Assembly: GCA_024643545.1 (NCBI GenBank)
Contig: JAHEMR010000008.1
Location: 1-64,000, forward strand
DNA: 64,000 nucleotides
Direction: 5' to 3'
Origin: Crocinitomicaceae bacterium
Lineage (GTDB): Bacteria; Bacteroidota; Bacteroidia; Flavobacteriales_D; Crocinitomicaceae
In this document: piece after piece, positions 36,987 to 46,620 of the stretch
Layout of the letters: every line of letters begins with the position of its first letter
Position numbering within the stretch: position 1 is the first letter of the stretch
Made by a program: the position numbers and the translations under genes
Notes under the pieces: generated by a model
The model's database searches: none
What the model was told of the DNA's origin: nothing
What the model saw: only the letters and a program-made list of their open reading frames with translations

Positions 36987-38502
36987 GCAATTTTTGTATG
37001 TGCGTTAATCCGGAATCTAATCTGTGTAATACTTCCTCTTTTCCTAAAAATGCTGAAATATCAAACATACCTGGTCCTGCACCAACTCCAGTTACACATA
37101 AACGGTAAGGCAATAATACAGCGCCAATTCCAACTTGTTTCGCTTCTAAAAAGGATTTAAATGCTTTTTCAATTTCGGATGGATTGAAATCAGTAATTTC
37201 TGAAACAATAGACTTCCATTCGGAAATGTATCCAGTTGTTTCATCTTTCCATTTTTTCAAAATGGTGTCTTTGTCGAATTCCGTAGGACGATTAAATAGG
37301 TAAGCACCTTCTGTAAGGATATCTTGTGCGAATGTTGCACGTTCCTTCATGAGTCCACAAATTTGTGATAAACGATCATGTGCCATTTCAAATCCACCGA
37401 TTTCATTTAGTTGTGTGGCAATCACATCATTATCTAAACTACGTAAGTATTGTTGTTGGAACCATTTTGTTTTCTCCGGGTCAAATTTGGCGCCTGCTTT
37501 TGAAACACGATCCAATGAAAATGCTTCACATAATTCATCAAGAGTAAAAATTTCTTGCGTCGTTCCTGGATTCCATCCAAGCAATGCCAACATGTTAATA
37601 AATGCATCCGGCAAATATCCTTTTTCACGGTATCCAGAATATAATTCACCTTCGGAAGTTGTCCAATTTGTTGGGAATACAGGGAAGCCTAATCGGTCAC
37701 CATCTCGTTTCGATAGTTTTCCATTTCCATCTGGACGTAATAATAATGGTAGATGCGCAAATTCAGGACAATCCCAACCAAATGCTTCATACAATAAGAC
37801 GTGAAGTGGGGCAGAAGGCAACCATTCTTCTCCACGAATGACATGACTAATGTTCATGGTATGGTCATCCACGATATTGGCCAAGTGATACGTTGGCATT
37901 CCATCGCTTTTGAATAGAACTTTATCATCTAAATTGTTTGTATTCACGACCACCCAACCACGGATTAAATCGTGAAAACGGATATCTCTGTTGCGTGGCA
38001 TTTTCATACGGATTACGTATGGATGTCCTTCCGCAAGTAACTTTTCAACCTCTGTTTGAGGCAAGGTTAACGAATTTTTCAAGGAAGCACGTGTCACGCT
38101 GTTATATTGCCAGTTCGGCATACCCATTGCTTTTGCTTGGTCACGCATGGTATCTAATTCTTCTGCTGAATCAAATGCGAAGTATGCTTTGTCCTCACTT
38201 ACCAATTGTTCTGCATATGGACGATACATTTCTTTTCGTTCCGACTGAATATAAGGTCCAAAATCTCCACCAAGTCCAGGTCCTTCAGTAGGCATAATCC
38301 CGCACCAATTCAATGCATCCATGATGTACTCTTGTGCACCTGGAACGAAACGTGTTTGATCCGTATCTTCGATGCGAATTAAAAAGGTACCGTTGTGCTT
38401 TTTAGCGAATAGGTAATTGTATAATGCTGTACGCACACCACCCATGTGTAATGGTCCAGTTGGTGAAGGTGCAAAACGAACGCGAACGGCTTTTTCTGAC
38501 AT
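36967..38502 (-). CDS. gltX: Glutamyl-tRNA synthetase
   Basis: 511 residues from the ATG at 38502 (MSEKAVRVRFAPSPTGPLHMGG in part, HIGH motif as HMGG). The KMSKS motif is KLSKR in GKLSKRDGD. An in-frame ATG at 38571 lies upstream of the -7 box. It charges tRNA-Glu. It is transcribed with folB. Confidence 0.96.
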   Translation of the reverse strand: MSEKAVRVRFAPSPTGPLHMGGVRTALYNYLFAKKHNGTFLIRIEDTDQTRFVPGAQEYIMDALNWCGIMPTEGPGLGGDFGPYIQSERKEMYRPYAEQLVSEDKAYFAFDSAEELDTMRDQAKAMGMPNWQYNSVTRASLKNSLTLPQTEVEKLLAEGHPYVIRMKMPRNRDIRFHDLIRGWVVVNTNNLDDKVLFKSDGMPTYHLANIVDDHTMNISHVIRGEEWLPSAPLHVLLYEAFGWDCPEFAHLPLLLRPDGNGKLSKRDGDRLGFPVFPTNWTTSEGELYSGYREKGYLPDAFINMLALLGWNPGTTQEIFTLDELCEAFSLDRVSKAGAKFDPEKTKWFQQQYLRSLDNDVIATQLNEIGGFEMAHDRLSQICGLMKERATFAQDILTEGAYLFNRPTEFDKDTILKKWKDETTGYISEWKSIVSEITDFNPSEIEKAFKSFLEAKQVGIGAVLLPYRLCVTGVGAGPGMFDISAFLGKEEVLHRLDSGLTHIQKLRDEASH

Positions 38503-38517
38503 AGCTTGATTTTTGTG

Positions 38518-38525
38518 CAAAGATA
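38518..38525 (-). promoter_or_regulatory. -7 promoter element for gltX-folB
   Basis: TATCTTTG on the minus strand matches the consensus and predicts a leader of about 10 bases. The -33 position is poor. Confidence 0.5.
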
Positions 38526-38638
38526 CATCAAATTCAAGGTTTTTCCCGACATTTTTCATGCTAGAAATCATAAGACTTCTTGACTATCGTCATGTTTTCA
38601 TGCGTAAAATCGCAGGAACTTTGTCAAAAACAATAGAC

Positions 38639-39022
38639 ATGACAACAAAAGCAAATATCATTGACCAACATTTAGAGAACCAGGATTGGTTGAAAAGACT
38701 TGATTTCTACAAAGAAGAAATCATCATTTTGAAAGAACGTTTAGATGAGGTTACAACCAAAAACAACGCGGCGGATTTTCTAAAGGAGGTTGAGCATTTT
38801 CAAAACCAATTTATTGTTCAACGAAATAACATTGATGAGTTGGGACATTCGATAAAAATGAACGAACAAAGATTGGTGAATGAAGTTAATGCCAATCCAG
38901 TTGCCGTTGATCATCGAAAAGTGGAAAATCACGAGGCTGAAGCGGACTTCATTGGGTATTTTGAAAAGAATTTTGCGGAATTACGTGCGGAATACAATGT
39001 CTTTCTATCGAAGTGGATGTAG
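38639..39022 (+). CDS. Small helical coiled-coil protein, 127 aa, unknown function
   Basis: From the ATG at 38639 the protein is almost wholly charged helix (LKRLDFYKEEIIILKERLDE; FLKEVEHFQNQFIVQRNNID), with no signal peptide, cysteine or membrane span. I do not recognise a named family. It is a single gene, divergent from gltX and ending one base before the convergent DUF4249 gene, with no visible terminator. Confidence 0.6.
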   Translation: MTTKANIIDQHLENQDWLKRLDFYKEEIIILKERLDEVTTKNNAADFLKEVEHFQNQFIVQRNNIDELGHSIKMNEQRLVNEVNANPVAVDHRKVENHEAEADFIGYFEKNFAELRAEYNVFLSKWM

Positions 39023-39023
39023 G

Positions 39024-39956
39024 CTATTCCACACAATATAAGGTGTCATAACACGGCGAGAATCCAGCCCAAACCCCAAGTAATCCGGAGATATTAGATG
39101 GAACATTAATCGGTGTTGAAAATGGATTAGCAGCTGAATTCAATTGTGCATATTTTTTATTGTAGAATGCGTAAACGCTCTGATCCATTTTCGAAAACTT
39201 AACGACAACGGAGTCGCCATGCCGATAATAGCGTTTGAATGCTTTCAAATGGGTTGTGTCTTTTCTTTTAAGTGGATTTTCGTAATAGAATTCGATGGTT
39301 TTTCCATCAAAAAATTCATCCGAAAAGAATCCTCCAAAACCTCTTTTATATAGGTTGTCGATTGGAGCACCGTTAAAGAAATTTAATCGTTTAACTTCCC
39401 ATTTGTACGCGTCGAAATGGTGAGCTGGATCACTCAATTTTGCCCAGGAATATCCATATAAATTATTTTGAGCTGAAGGTTTCCAATACAAGGTGTCCAA
39501 GGGCGTTGGAGTAGGAAGGTAAGTAGTGCCTTGGTAACTTTTACCTTGGTGTAAGATCCGCAAAGTATATGATTGATTCGCTTCTGCAATGAGTTCATTT
39601 GAACTATATACTTTTATCGGTAGTAGTAAGGCCTCGTTCCAATCCAAGCGAAGCATTTCAGCCACTTTTTTTTGACTTTCTACAGGTAATTCGGGAATTG
39701 TGTAAAGACTCAATGCAAACGTGTCGTTCCCGTGAAAAACACAAAGGCTTGCATCATATACAAAGCGAGAAATGTAAGCAGCTAAATCACTTTGCTCATA
39801 AATGTTTGCGCTTTGTGAAAGCAATACGATCGGATGTCCACCTGTTTCAATGATACCATCCACCACCAATTGGTTTTGATAACCAGGAATGTCGATTTTC
39901 ACTTCCTTCGTACAAGAAAACAATGTGATAAACAGAATAATCCACCAGCTTTTCAT
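39024..39956 (-). CDS. DUF4249 lipoprotein
   Basis: 310 residues, lipobox LFSC (Cys15). After it comes the family-like opening TKEVKIDIPGYQNQLVVDGII and a beta-rich domain with TLYWKPSAQNN. DUF4249 proteins are usually encoded with TonB-dependent receptors and may act as surface partners. It is the last gene of the six-gene operon, 17 bases after the metallophosphatase. Confidence 0.78.
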   Translation of the reverse strand: MKSWWIILFITLFSCTKEVKIDIPGYQNQLVVDGIIETGGHPIVLLSQSANIYEQSDLAAYISRFVYDASLCVFHGNDTFALSLYTIPELPVESQKKVAEMLRLDWNEALLLPIKVYSSNELIAEANQSYTLRILHQGKSYQGTTYLPTPTPLDTLYWKPSAQNNLYGYSWAKLSDPAHHFDAYKWEVKRLNFFNGAPIDNLYKRGFGGFFSDEFFDGKTIEFYYENPLKRKDTTHLKAFKRYYRHGDSVVVKFSKMDQSVYAFYNKKYAQLNSAANPFSTPINVPSNISGLLGVWAGFSPCYDTLYCVE

Positions 39957-39973
39957 GGGATGAAGTTAGGGAA

Positions 39974-40876
39974 TTATTCAATGGCATGTTTCCAACATGC
40001 AACCTTGTTAGAACTGACTTCAATTTTTCCTAAAAACAACCCAGCAAAACCAACTTGGTGTATCAAGGTATCTTTGTTTCCTTTATTTCGGTGAACGGAT
40101 GGTCCTTCCATGAACGTATGTGTATGTCCGCCCAGGATGAGGTCAATATGCTCATTTTCTAAGCCAAGCCGAAGGTCGGATGGTTTTTTCAAATCGGGAT
40201 AACTGTATCCTAAATGAGAAAGGCAAATGATGAAATCACAGCCTTTTTTGTGTAATTCTTGCGCTGTTTTATTCGCTGTATCAATCGGATTTAAATAGAG
40301 GGTCGAACCATAATTATCCGCGGAAACAAGTCCTTCGAGTTGTATACCAATGCCAAAAACGCCAATTTTTAATCCGGCTTTATGAAAGATTTTATATGCT
40401 TGTGTTTGATCCTTTAAAATGGTCTTCGAAAAATCATAGTTGGCGCATAGAAAAGGAAAGTTAGCGAATTGTTTTGCTTTTAGAAATCCGTCGAGACCAA
40501 TGTCAAAATCATGATTCCCCATAGTTGCGGCGTCGTAGTTCATGGCACTCATAAGTTTCATTTCCAATTCACCGTGGAAAAGGTTGAAGTAGGGCGTCCC
40601 TTGAAAAATATCTCCAGAATCCAGTAATAAAACATGTTCCTCTTGAGTGCGAATATCATCGATGAGTTTTGCACGACGAGCGACACCACCTTTGTTCGGG
40701 TATTTTGGATGATTTGCTGGAAATGGGTCTATTTGTGAATGGGTATCATTCGTGTGTAAAATGACCAATTTCTTTTCTTTTAAAACCTGAAGTTGCTTTG
40801 TCCATTGAAAGGAATTCAATAAAAGCATGGAACTGGATCCAAGAATACTTGTTTTTAAGAAAGACCTACGTTTCAT
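39974..40876 (-). CDS. Metallophosphatase half of a split 5'-nucleotidase
   Basis: 300 residues with a Tat-like signal (KRRSFLKTSILGSSSM). All metal ligands of the UshA-type catalytic domain are visible: HTNDTHSQ, LDSGDIFQG, MGNHDFDIG, CLSHLGYS and GGHTHTF. It would hydrolyse nucleotides or other phosphate esters. It lacks the C-terminal substrate-binding domain, which is the separate upstream gene abutting it with no gap. It probably acts in the periplasm. Confidence 0.9.
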   Translation of the reverse strand: MKRRSFLKTSILGSSSMLLLNSFQWTKQLQVLKEKKLVILHTNDTHSQIDPFPANHPKYPNKGGVARRAKLIDDIRTQEEHVLLLDSGDIFQGTPYFNLFHGELEMKLMSAMNYDAATMGNHDFDIGLDGFLKAKQFANFPFLCANYDFSKTILKDQTQAYKIFHKAGLKIGVFGIGIQLEGLVSADNYGSTLYLNPIDTANKTAQELHKKGCDFIICLSHLGYSYPDLKKPSDLRLGLENEHIDLILGGHTHTFMEGPSVHRNKGNKDTLIHQVGFAGLFLGKIEVSSNKVACWKHAIE

Positions 40877-41572
40877 TTATTGGATGCGTTTTTCGGATGA
40901 AACAATCAAGTTTTTCTGCGTTTTTGCTTCTTCAATAAAGACATCTCGCAACAATGTTTTTTTGTCGAACCGCTCAACAGCATCTTGAAAAAAGTCCATG
41001 CGGTCGCCTCCGTTTGCCAGGTAATCAGTGGTTATGACCCAAAAAAATTGAGTTGCTTCGTTTACTCCGTTTACCATGAGTTTTCCATTTGTCATGGAAG
41101 CATTTGAAATGGGTTCTCCACCGATTTGAAGCAAGTAGTTTTGTATTTTCTCTAGGGATGAAATCGGTAAGCGCAGCCAAACGACTCCGTTTTCAAATGG
41201 CATGATTCGAAAAATATCACCGAGGGTTACTGGCCCTTTTCCTATGGAAGAGCGAATTCCACCAGTATTTAACAAACAGAAGATTGGTTCCGACATTTTA
41301 ACCGATCTTGTTTGATTCACAAATAAAGCATCGCTCGCCCAATTTCCCAACAAACTAGATGGACGTCCAACTTCCATTGAGATACTCGATTCAGCGAGAA
41401 CTTGGTTCATTGCCCGATCCATGGAATCTTTAAAGGGAGCGATAAACCGACTGAGCTCATCTTGTTCAGTTGAGTCAAATTGTAAAGGAGTTTTTGATAC
41501 GGATACGTTTAAATGAGAAGAGCAAGCCAAAAGGCTTGCTCCAATCAAAAACAATATCAAGTACTTCAGCAT
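40877..41572 (-). CDS. 5'-nucleotidase C-terminal-domain lipoprotein
   Basis: 231 residues, lipobox LLAC (Cys17). It carries the 5_nucleotid_C features: GNWASDALF, LLNTGGIRSSIGKGPVTLGD, PFENGVVWL and YLANGGDRMDFF. In UshA this domain binds the nucleoside, fused to the phosphatase domain. Here it is separate and lipid-anchored. It abuts the phosphatase gene and overlaps the endonuclease gene by one base. Confidence 0.9.
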   Translation of the reverse strand: MLKYLILFLIGASLLACSSHLNVSVSKTPLQFDSTEQDELSRFIAPFKDSMDRAMNQVLAESSISMEVGRPSSLLGNWASDALFVNQTRSVKMSEPIFCLLNTGGIRSSIGKGPVTLGDIFRIMPFENGVVWLRLPISSLEKIQNYLLQIGGEPISNASMTNGKLMVNGVNEATQFFWVITTDYLANGGDRMDFFQDAVERFDKKTLLRDVFIEEAKTQKNLIVSSEKRIQ

Positions 41573-43836
41573 TATTCAATGATGAATTCACGCTGAACTT
41601 GTCCGAATGTTGTTCCAACTTTCAAGATGTACATTCCTGTTTTAAGGTTTGTCGTTGACAACTCCAACACTGGAACTTGTACATTGGAAGAAGATTGAAT
41701 CGTTCTTCCTTGCATGTCTGTAATCGTGTATTCAACGATCTCTAAACCATTTACTTGAGCAAATAATTTATCCGATGTAGGAACAGGGAACACGGTGAAA
41801 TTCGCAGCTAATTTTTCGTCAATTCCTGCATCACATGTCACATAAGTCATGTTTGCGAAATTCACGTGGCAAGCGAAGTTTACAGAATCAATATATGGAT
41901 TTCTGTTTGCTTGTTTGCTGAAAATAAATTCATTACGAGCGATTTCGTAGTTGTCAGGTAAATCGTTAAAATGCCATGTTTTCAATGACTCTTGACTTTG
42001 ATTAGAAGGCAATTGCCAGTTATTTCCACCTTGTCCATTATAACTTGTCGCCATGTAGAATATCGAACGAGCTGCGTTTCCTTTTTGTGCTGCACGTGGT
42101 TCGTAAACCAATTGACTTCCGCTATATCCAACATTTCCTTCTAGGTACGTAAATACGATTTGTCCATCGATGTCCATTAAAGGTAAATTTGAACGAGGTG
42201 TATTCGCTTGTTGTAAGTTTGTTGGCCATAAGTTGTGTTGGTCATTGTACTCAGGTTGCTCTGGATTATCACATGGGTATGTCGGCATCCAAGAGTGGCA
42301 ATAAGAGTGTTCACGTGAATATCCAACTGCAGTCCAATCAAATGGTTCGTCAAATACTTTACGTTCTCCAGAATAAACACATGTCACATAAGATTGTCCA
42401 TTTGTTGTATCACGGATTTCAAATTGATTCATCAACGTTGTTTTGTAGTTAAAATATGAGACAACGGTGTGCGGATTAATCAAAGCGCTCAAGTCACTCA
42501 AGAAAGTAGTTGAAGCAGAATTGATTCCAGCATAATAGTTTCCGATTTGTTCACCTTGACTTGTTACGTTTCCAGTTGCAGGTGTAGTTGTTTTGTAGTT
42601 TTCGAATCCAGCAGGACCATTGAAGGCAAATACTGCGAAATGGTAGTTTTGATTAGCGATGATTCCACGTGGAGTGAATCCAGTTCCACTTCCAATATAT
42701 GCAACGCGTGCATCACCAACTACATCTCCTCTTTTGTAGCTTGTTCCATCTGTTGGTACTCCAGTTACTGCTGCACCATTTTTCCAAAGCACGATGTAAT
42801 TTTCAGCATTCGTTCCCGCTGTGTATTGTCCACCAACCGTGTAGGCTTTTACCAAAGGAAATGTTAGGTTAGTTGGATTAGTTGTTGGTTCGGTAGCGAG
42901 GTTATTCGTACCAATTGCATACAAATGGATTACATATGGATTTTCATCGCTATCATCGTTTGCGATTGAAATGGTCGCTGTGCGTGTACCTGTTCCTGCT
43001 GGTGAAAATGATAATGTGTAGTTATTACTTCCAAGTCCAGCTACGGTACCAGTTGTTAAATTAATGGAGAATTCAGCAGCGTTTGTACCAGAGAAAGTAG
43101 CTCCAGAAAGGGTTAAGTTAGATACTCCAGAATTTTCAATTGTCACTGTTGTAGCAGTTGTTGTTCCAACAACATAGGTTTCGTCATTTAACACTGTTGT
43201 ACCATTTACTTTAATGTTAATCTCCCTTGCAGGTGCAACGTATGGGAAAATATCCAATAGGTTTCTAGGGATGATTTGGTAATTGGCATTGAACTGACCT
43301 AATTCTCCAACGATGGAAATTGGTCCAGTTGGTATAGCTGTTCCGTCGATGTTTGTTGAACCATTGATGCGTACGTCAAAGGTCGTTGTTCCGGAGATCA
43401 CTTGCACCGTACTGTTTCCAGTTGCGAATGTTCCCGTTTGCACAAAGTTAACATTATCAAAACGTACTAATTGTGCTTCTAATGATTCCGTTGCACTAGA
43501 GAAAGGAATGGTTTGAGCTTGGGGAAGAATTGCTGGTCCATGATTGATAAAACTGTTTGTTGGAGAAAGTTCCAACAACCCACTAAAATCGAATAATACA
43601 CCCGTTGCAGTAATTGAATCACCACGTTGCACGGAAGATAATGAGCTTCCATAACAAGCGATACCAGCGGTCCCATCCTGAATGTATCGAATGTTTCCAA
43701 GTTCACTTCCGTTTGTCGCTACACCACTTACGGTAACTGTTTGACCGATCCCTAAGTTTCTTACTTGGGAAATGGTTTGAGCTTTCCCACTGAATACAGC
43801 GAAAAAGGCTAAGGCACTAAGTATTCCTTTTTTCAT
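41572..43836 (-). CDS. Secreted endonuclease I family protein with T9SS sorting domain, 754 aa
   Basis: Order: signal peptide (MKKGILSALAFFAVFSGKAQ); OB-fold-like region, about 20-200 (GIGQTVTVSGVATNGSELG); an Ig-like anchor domain, about 215-320 (FSGTNAAEFSINL; SIANDDSDENPYVIHLY); endonuclease I domain, about 440-665 (GYSREHSYCHSWMP with the catalytic His; NDQHNLWPTN; ANTPRSNLP); and a T9SS type A C-terminal domain (FTVFPVPTSDKLFAQ ... MYILKVGTTFG). It would cut extracellular DNA or RNA. It starts two bases after the receptor gene. Confidence 0.9.
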   Translation of the reverse strand: MKKGILSALAFFAVFSGKAQTISQVRNLGIGQTVTVSGVATNGSELGNIRYIQDGTAGIACYGSSLSSVQRGDSITATGVLFDFSGLLELSPTNSFINHGPAILPQAQTIPFSSATESLEAQLVRFDNVNFVQTGTFATGNSTVQVISGTTTFDVRINGSTNIDGTAIPTGPISIVGELGQFNANYQIIPRNLLDIFPYVAPAREINIKVNGTTVLNDETYVVGTTTATTVTIENSGVSNLTLSGATFSGTNAAEFSINLTTGTVAGLGSNNYTLSFSPAGTGTRTATISIANDDSDENPYVIHLYAIGTNNLATEPTTNPTNLTFPLVKAYTVGGQYTAGTNAENYIVLWKNGAAVTGVPTDGTSYKRGDVVGDARVAYIGSGTGFTPRGIIANQNYHFAVFAFNGPAGFENYKTTTPATGNVTSQGEQIGNYYAGINSASTTFLSDLSALINPHTVVSYFNYKTTLMNQFEIRDTTNGQSYVTCVYSGERKVFDEPFDWTAVGYSREHSYCHSWMPTYPCDNPEQPEYNDQHNLWPTNLQQANTPRSNLPLMDIDGQIVFTYLEGNVGYSGSQLVYEPRAAQKGNAARSIFYMATSYNGQGGNNWQLPSNQSQESLKTWHFNDLPDNYEIARNEFIFSKQANRNPYIDSVNFACHVNFANMTYVTCDAGIDEKLAANFTVFPVPTSDKLFAQVNGLEIVEYTITDMQGRTIQSSSNVQVPVLELSTTNLKTGMYILKVGTTFGQVQREFIIE

Positions 43837-43838
43837 AG

Positions 43839-46589
43839 TTAAAATTGAATTGCGAGTGAAAGATTAAAGCGGAACCCACCACCAAACATAACGGTAGCTG
43901 ATTTCGCATCAAAAGTATTATATATGTCATTTGCATTGTTCGTTGCATCTGATATATATGTTTTATTTAAAGCATTTGTAATCGTTCCAGTGGTTAAAAG
44001 ATTGAAGGATTTAAATGGAATTTTATATCCTACAAAGACATTTAACAAGGTGTATGAAGGCATTTTCCAAGAATCCCTACCACCATCAACACCTTGTAGT
44101 GTAAATGGATCAAAATTAGAATAATAACGATCAAAATACTGAAGTTGTACTTTGAAATATAGGTTTTTAATTGGTTCATAACGAAGTGATGCGGCCATCG
44201 CTGTTTGAGCGGCATCACCCACGTGTACACCTTTTGCATCGAAGCTAAACTGCAATGAATCGTATTGAGGAACGATTACCGTTTTGGAGGAATTCCAATA
44301 CCATTGGCCAATTGAAACCATTACGTCGCCAGATAATTTTTTATTGAATTTAAATGCTGCATCGAATTCACCTCCAAGGTGAACAGCATCCATTCCATTG
44401 ATATTCACACGGATAAATTCTGTAGGATCATTTGGATCAGGTACTGCTACGCCATATGGGAAAGGTTTGTTTTTCCAATTTGTTGCATAAGCGTTTATAT
44501 TGAATCCAAATTTTTCCTTCGCATAATTGTATCCACCTTCAGCCGAGAGAATTTTTTCATTTACAATTTCACCAAAGAAAGTATTCGAGTTATTATCAAT
44601 CACGTTGGAAAATTGTGGCGTTCGATTTAGGTACCCAACGTTCACATAAGCGGTAGCATTTTTTTGCACCTTGTAACTAACACCTGATTTAAAGGTAAAT
44701 CCAGGTAGGAATTTCCAATCAGTCGAATAGTATTTCAAGTCTTTGCTACGAGCATCGTATGTGATACCGTTATAAGTAATCGTATCAAATGCACCAATTC
44801 TCAATACAGTATCACCCAAATCAAGTACCTTTTTTTGGAAACGATCAACTCCTTTGTACCCATTTACGATTCCTGAAAGGTTGACGAAAAAGGAAAGTTT
44901 TTTATCAGTGTATTCCATTTGTCCGAAGGCACCTGACCATTGGACAATTCCATCACGGTCTGCGTTAAACGCATTTTTGGCAATTTTATCTCCAACACGT
45001 TGCATTGGATCGGCGTCGTTTTTATCCGCAGTACTTACAAAATAATCTCCACCAAGTAGGTTTGTGATAACCTGATAGTGTGAACCTTGATAATACCTAA
45101 AGTCTACACCACCAGAAAGTTCAATTTTTTTATTGTATTGATAGTTGAATTGTCCCAAATATCCAGCCCAAAAGTGATTGTTCATGCTTTCGTAAATAAT
45201 CTGGCTCGCCTTAATTTCTGTTGGAGAATAAATTGGATCTGTATTTGGTGTTCCAAATAGGGAATTTATTTTGTTTTCTTGAATGACTAGGTCCCAGTTG
45301 ATGGTGCCTGTTGAGTCACGTAACAATGCAGATGAATTGAAAATACTGGTACCTCCACCTTTTCCAATCGAAACATAAGCGATATTAGAAATGGAGAGTT
45401 TATCGTTTACCGACCAAAAATCCTTCAGCGTAAATTGAGGTTTTGTGTAATAATTCATGCGCTCACTGAGGACTTCTTTTTTACCAGTTAAGGAATCGGT
45501 TTGATATCCCCAGTGTTGATTGAAACGAATGCCCATATCGTAGTAATTCGCATTTGAATCCACAATAGCACCCAAGGTTCTAGCTGTTTTTGCATCAAAA
45601 TATTGAATGGCTTGATTGTAAGCTCGTTGTCCATGTTCTTGAGGAGCAGCGAACGCTGAAATTGTCATCAAGTGTTTGTCTAATTTCTTGGATACTTTAA
45701 TGTACCCAAATTTACCTTGGCTTTGAGTTCCTGCGACCCAACCTTGCGCTTGTTTGTATGACGCGGAGAACGTGAGTCCCCAACCTGATTTTGTCATTCC
45801 TGTATTGTAGGAAAGGGTGGAGCGCAAAAGGTTTCCGGTTCCATATTCTTGACGAAATGAACCTCCTGGCTTATTTGATACACCTTGTGTAATAATGTTT
45901 ATTGTTCCCCCAATGGATGGCATGGCGATTTTAGTTGCTCCAAGTCCGCGCTGAACCTGCATTTGAGCTGTAATTGCATCAAGACCAAACCAATTGGACC
46001 AATAAACGGCACCATTTTCCATGTCATTGACCGGAACACCATCAATCATCACTCCAACATTGCGTTGATCAAATCCTCGTACGTTGATGCGCGCATCTCC
46101 GTCTCCACCACCTTGTTGTGTAGCGTATACTCCTGGAGTTCCATTCAACAACATCGGCAGATCGCGAGAACCAAGTTCTTCGGTAATTTTTTGCAACGGT
46201 ATTTTTGTCACCGCAACCGGAACATTTTGTGAATTAGCTAAGTTTCCGATGACCTTAATTTCGCGGTATTCTTGACTTGCACCAATGAAAAAATTGACGG
46301 TAACAAGTGGTTTGGATACCTGAATTTCTTGAACCATGGAATCAAATCCCATCATTTTAAAGGTCATGGAATAATCACCATAGGTCACGTCGGTCATTTC
46401 GTAAATACCTTGTGAATTCGTCATGGCTCTTTTTACCACGATTCCCTTTGTATTGTATAATGTGATTTTCGCACCACTCAATAGTTGGTTCGTCGCATTT
46501 TCACTGACCTCGCCAGTGATTTTCGCGCTTGTCTGTCCGAAACTTTGTTCAACACAGAAAACAACAAGTAGAATTAAGAAGTATTTCAT
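43839..46589 (-). CDS. TonB-dependent receptor with carboxypeptidase-regulatory-like domain, 916 aa
   Basis: Signal peptide; CarboxypepD_reg-like domain at about 22-105 (AKITGEVSENATNQLLSGAK); plug at about 120-235 (INVRGFDQRNVGVMIDGVPV; GGTINIITQG); and a long barrel ending in FNLSLAIQF with the terminal Phe. It is not paired with a SusD gene. The substrate is unknown; the neighbouring nuclease and nucleotidase genes suggest nucleic-acid fragments, nucleosides or phosphate (inference). Confidence 0.92.
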   Translation of the reverse strand: MKYFLILLVVFCVEQSFGQTSAKITGEVSENATNQLLSGAKITLYNTKGIVVKRAMTNSQGIYEMTDVTYGDYSMTFKMMGFDSMVQEIQVSKPLVTVNFFIGASQEYREIKVIGNLANSQNVPVAVTKIPLQKITEELGSRDLPMLLNGTPGVYATQQGGGDGDARINVRGFDQRNVGVMIDGVPVNDMENGAVYWSNWFGLDAITAQMQVQRGLGATKIAMPSIGGTINIITQGVSNKPGGSFRQEYGTGNLLRSTLSYNTGMTKSGWGLTFSASYKQAQGWVAGTQSQGKFGYIKVSKKLDKHLMTISAFAAPQEHGQRAYNQAIQYFDAKTARTLGAIVDSNANYYDMGIRFNQHWGYQTDSLTGKKEVLSERMNYYTKPQFTLKDFWSVNDKLSISNIAYVSIGKGGGTSIFNSSALLRDSTGTINWDLVIQENKINSLFGTPNTDPIYSPTEIKASQIIYESMNNHFWAGYLGQFNYQYNKKIELSGGVDFRYYQGSHYQVITNLLGGDYFVSTADKNDADPMQRVGDKIAKNAFNADRDGIVQWSGAFGQMEYTDKKLSFFVNLSGIVNGYKGVDRFQKKVLDLGDTVLRIGAFDTITYNGITYDARSKDLKYYSTDWKFLPGFTFKSGVSYKVQKNATAYVNVGYLNRTPQFSNVIDNNSNTFFGEIVNEKILSAEGGYNYAKEKFGFNINAYATNWKNKPFPYGVAVPDPNDPTEFIRVNINGMDAVHLGGEFDAAFKFNKKLSGDVMVSIGQWYWNSSKTVIVPQYDSLQFSFDAKGVHVGDAAQTAMAASLRYEPIKNLYFKVQLQYFDRYYSNFDPFTLQGVDGGRDSWKMPSYTLLNVFVGYKIPFKSFNLLTTGTITNALNKTYISDATNNANDIYNTFDAKSATVMFGGGFRFNLSLAIQF

Positions 46590-46620
46590 TTGAATTTAAG
46601 TTGATAGAAAACCTATCCGC

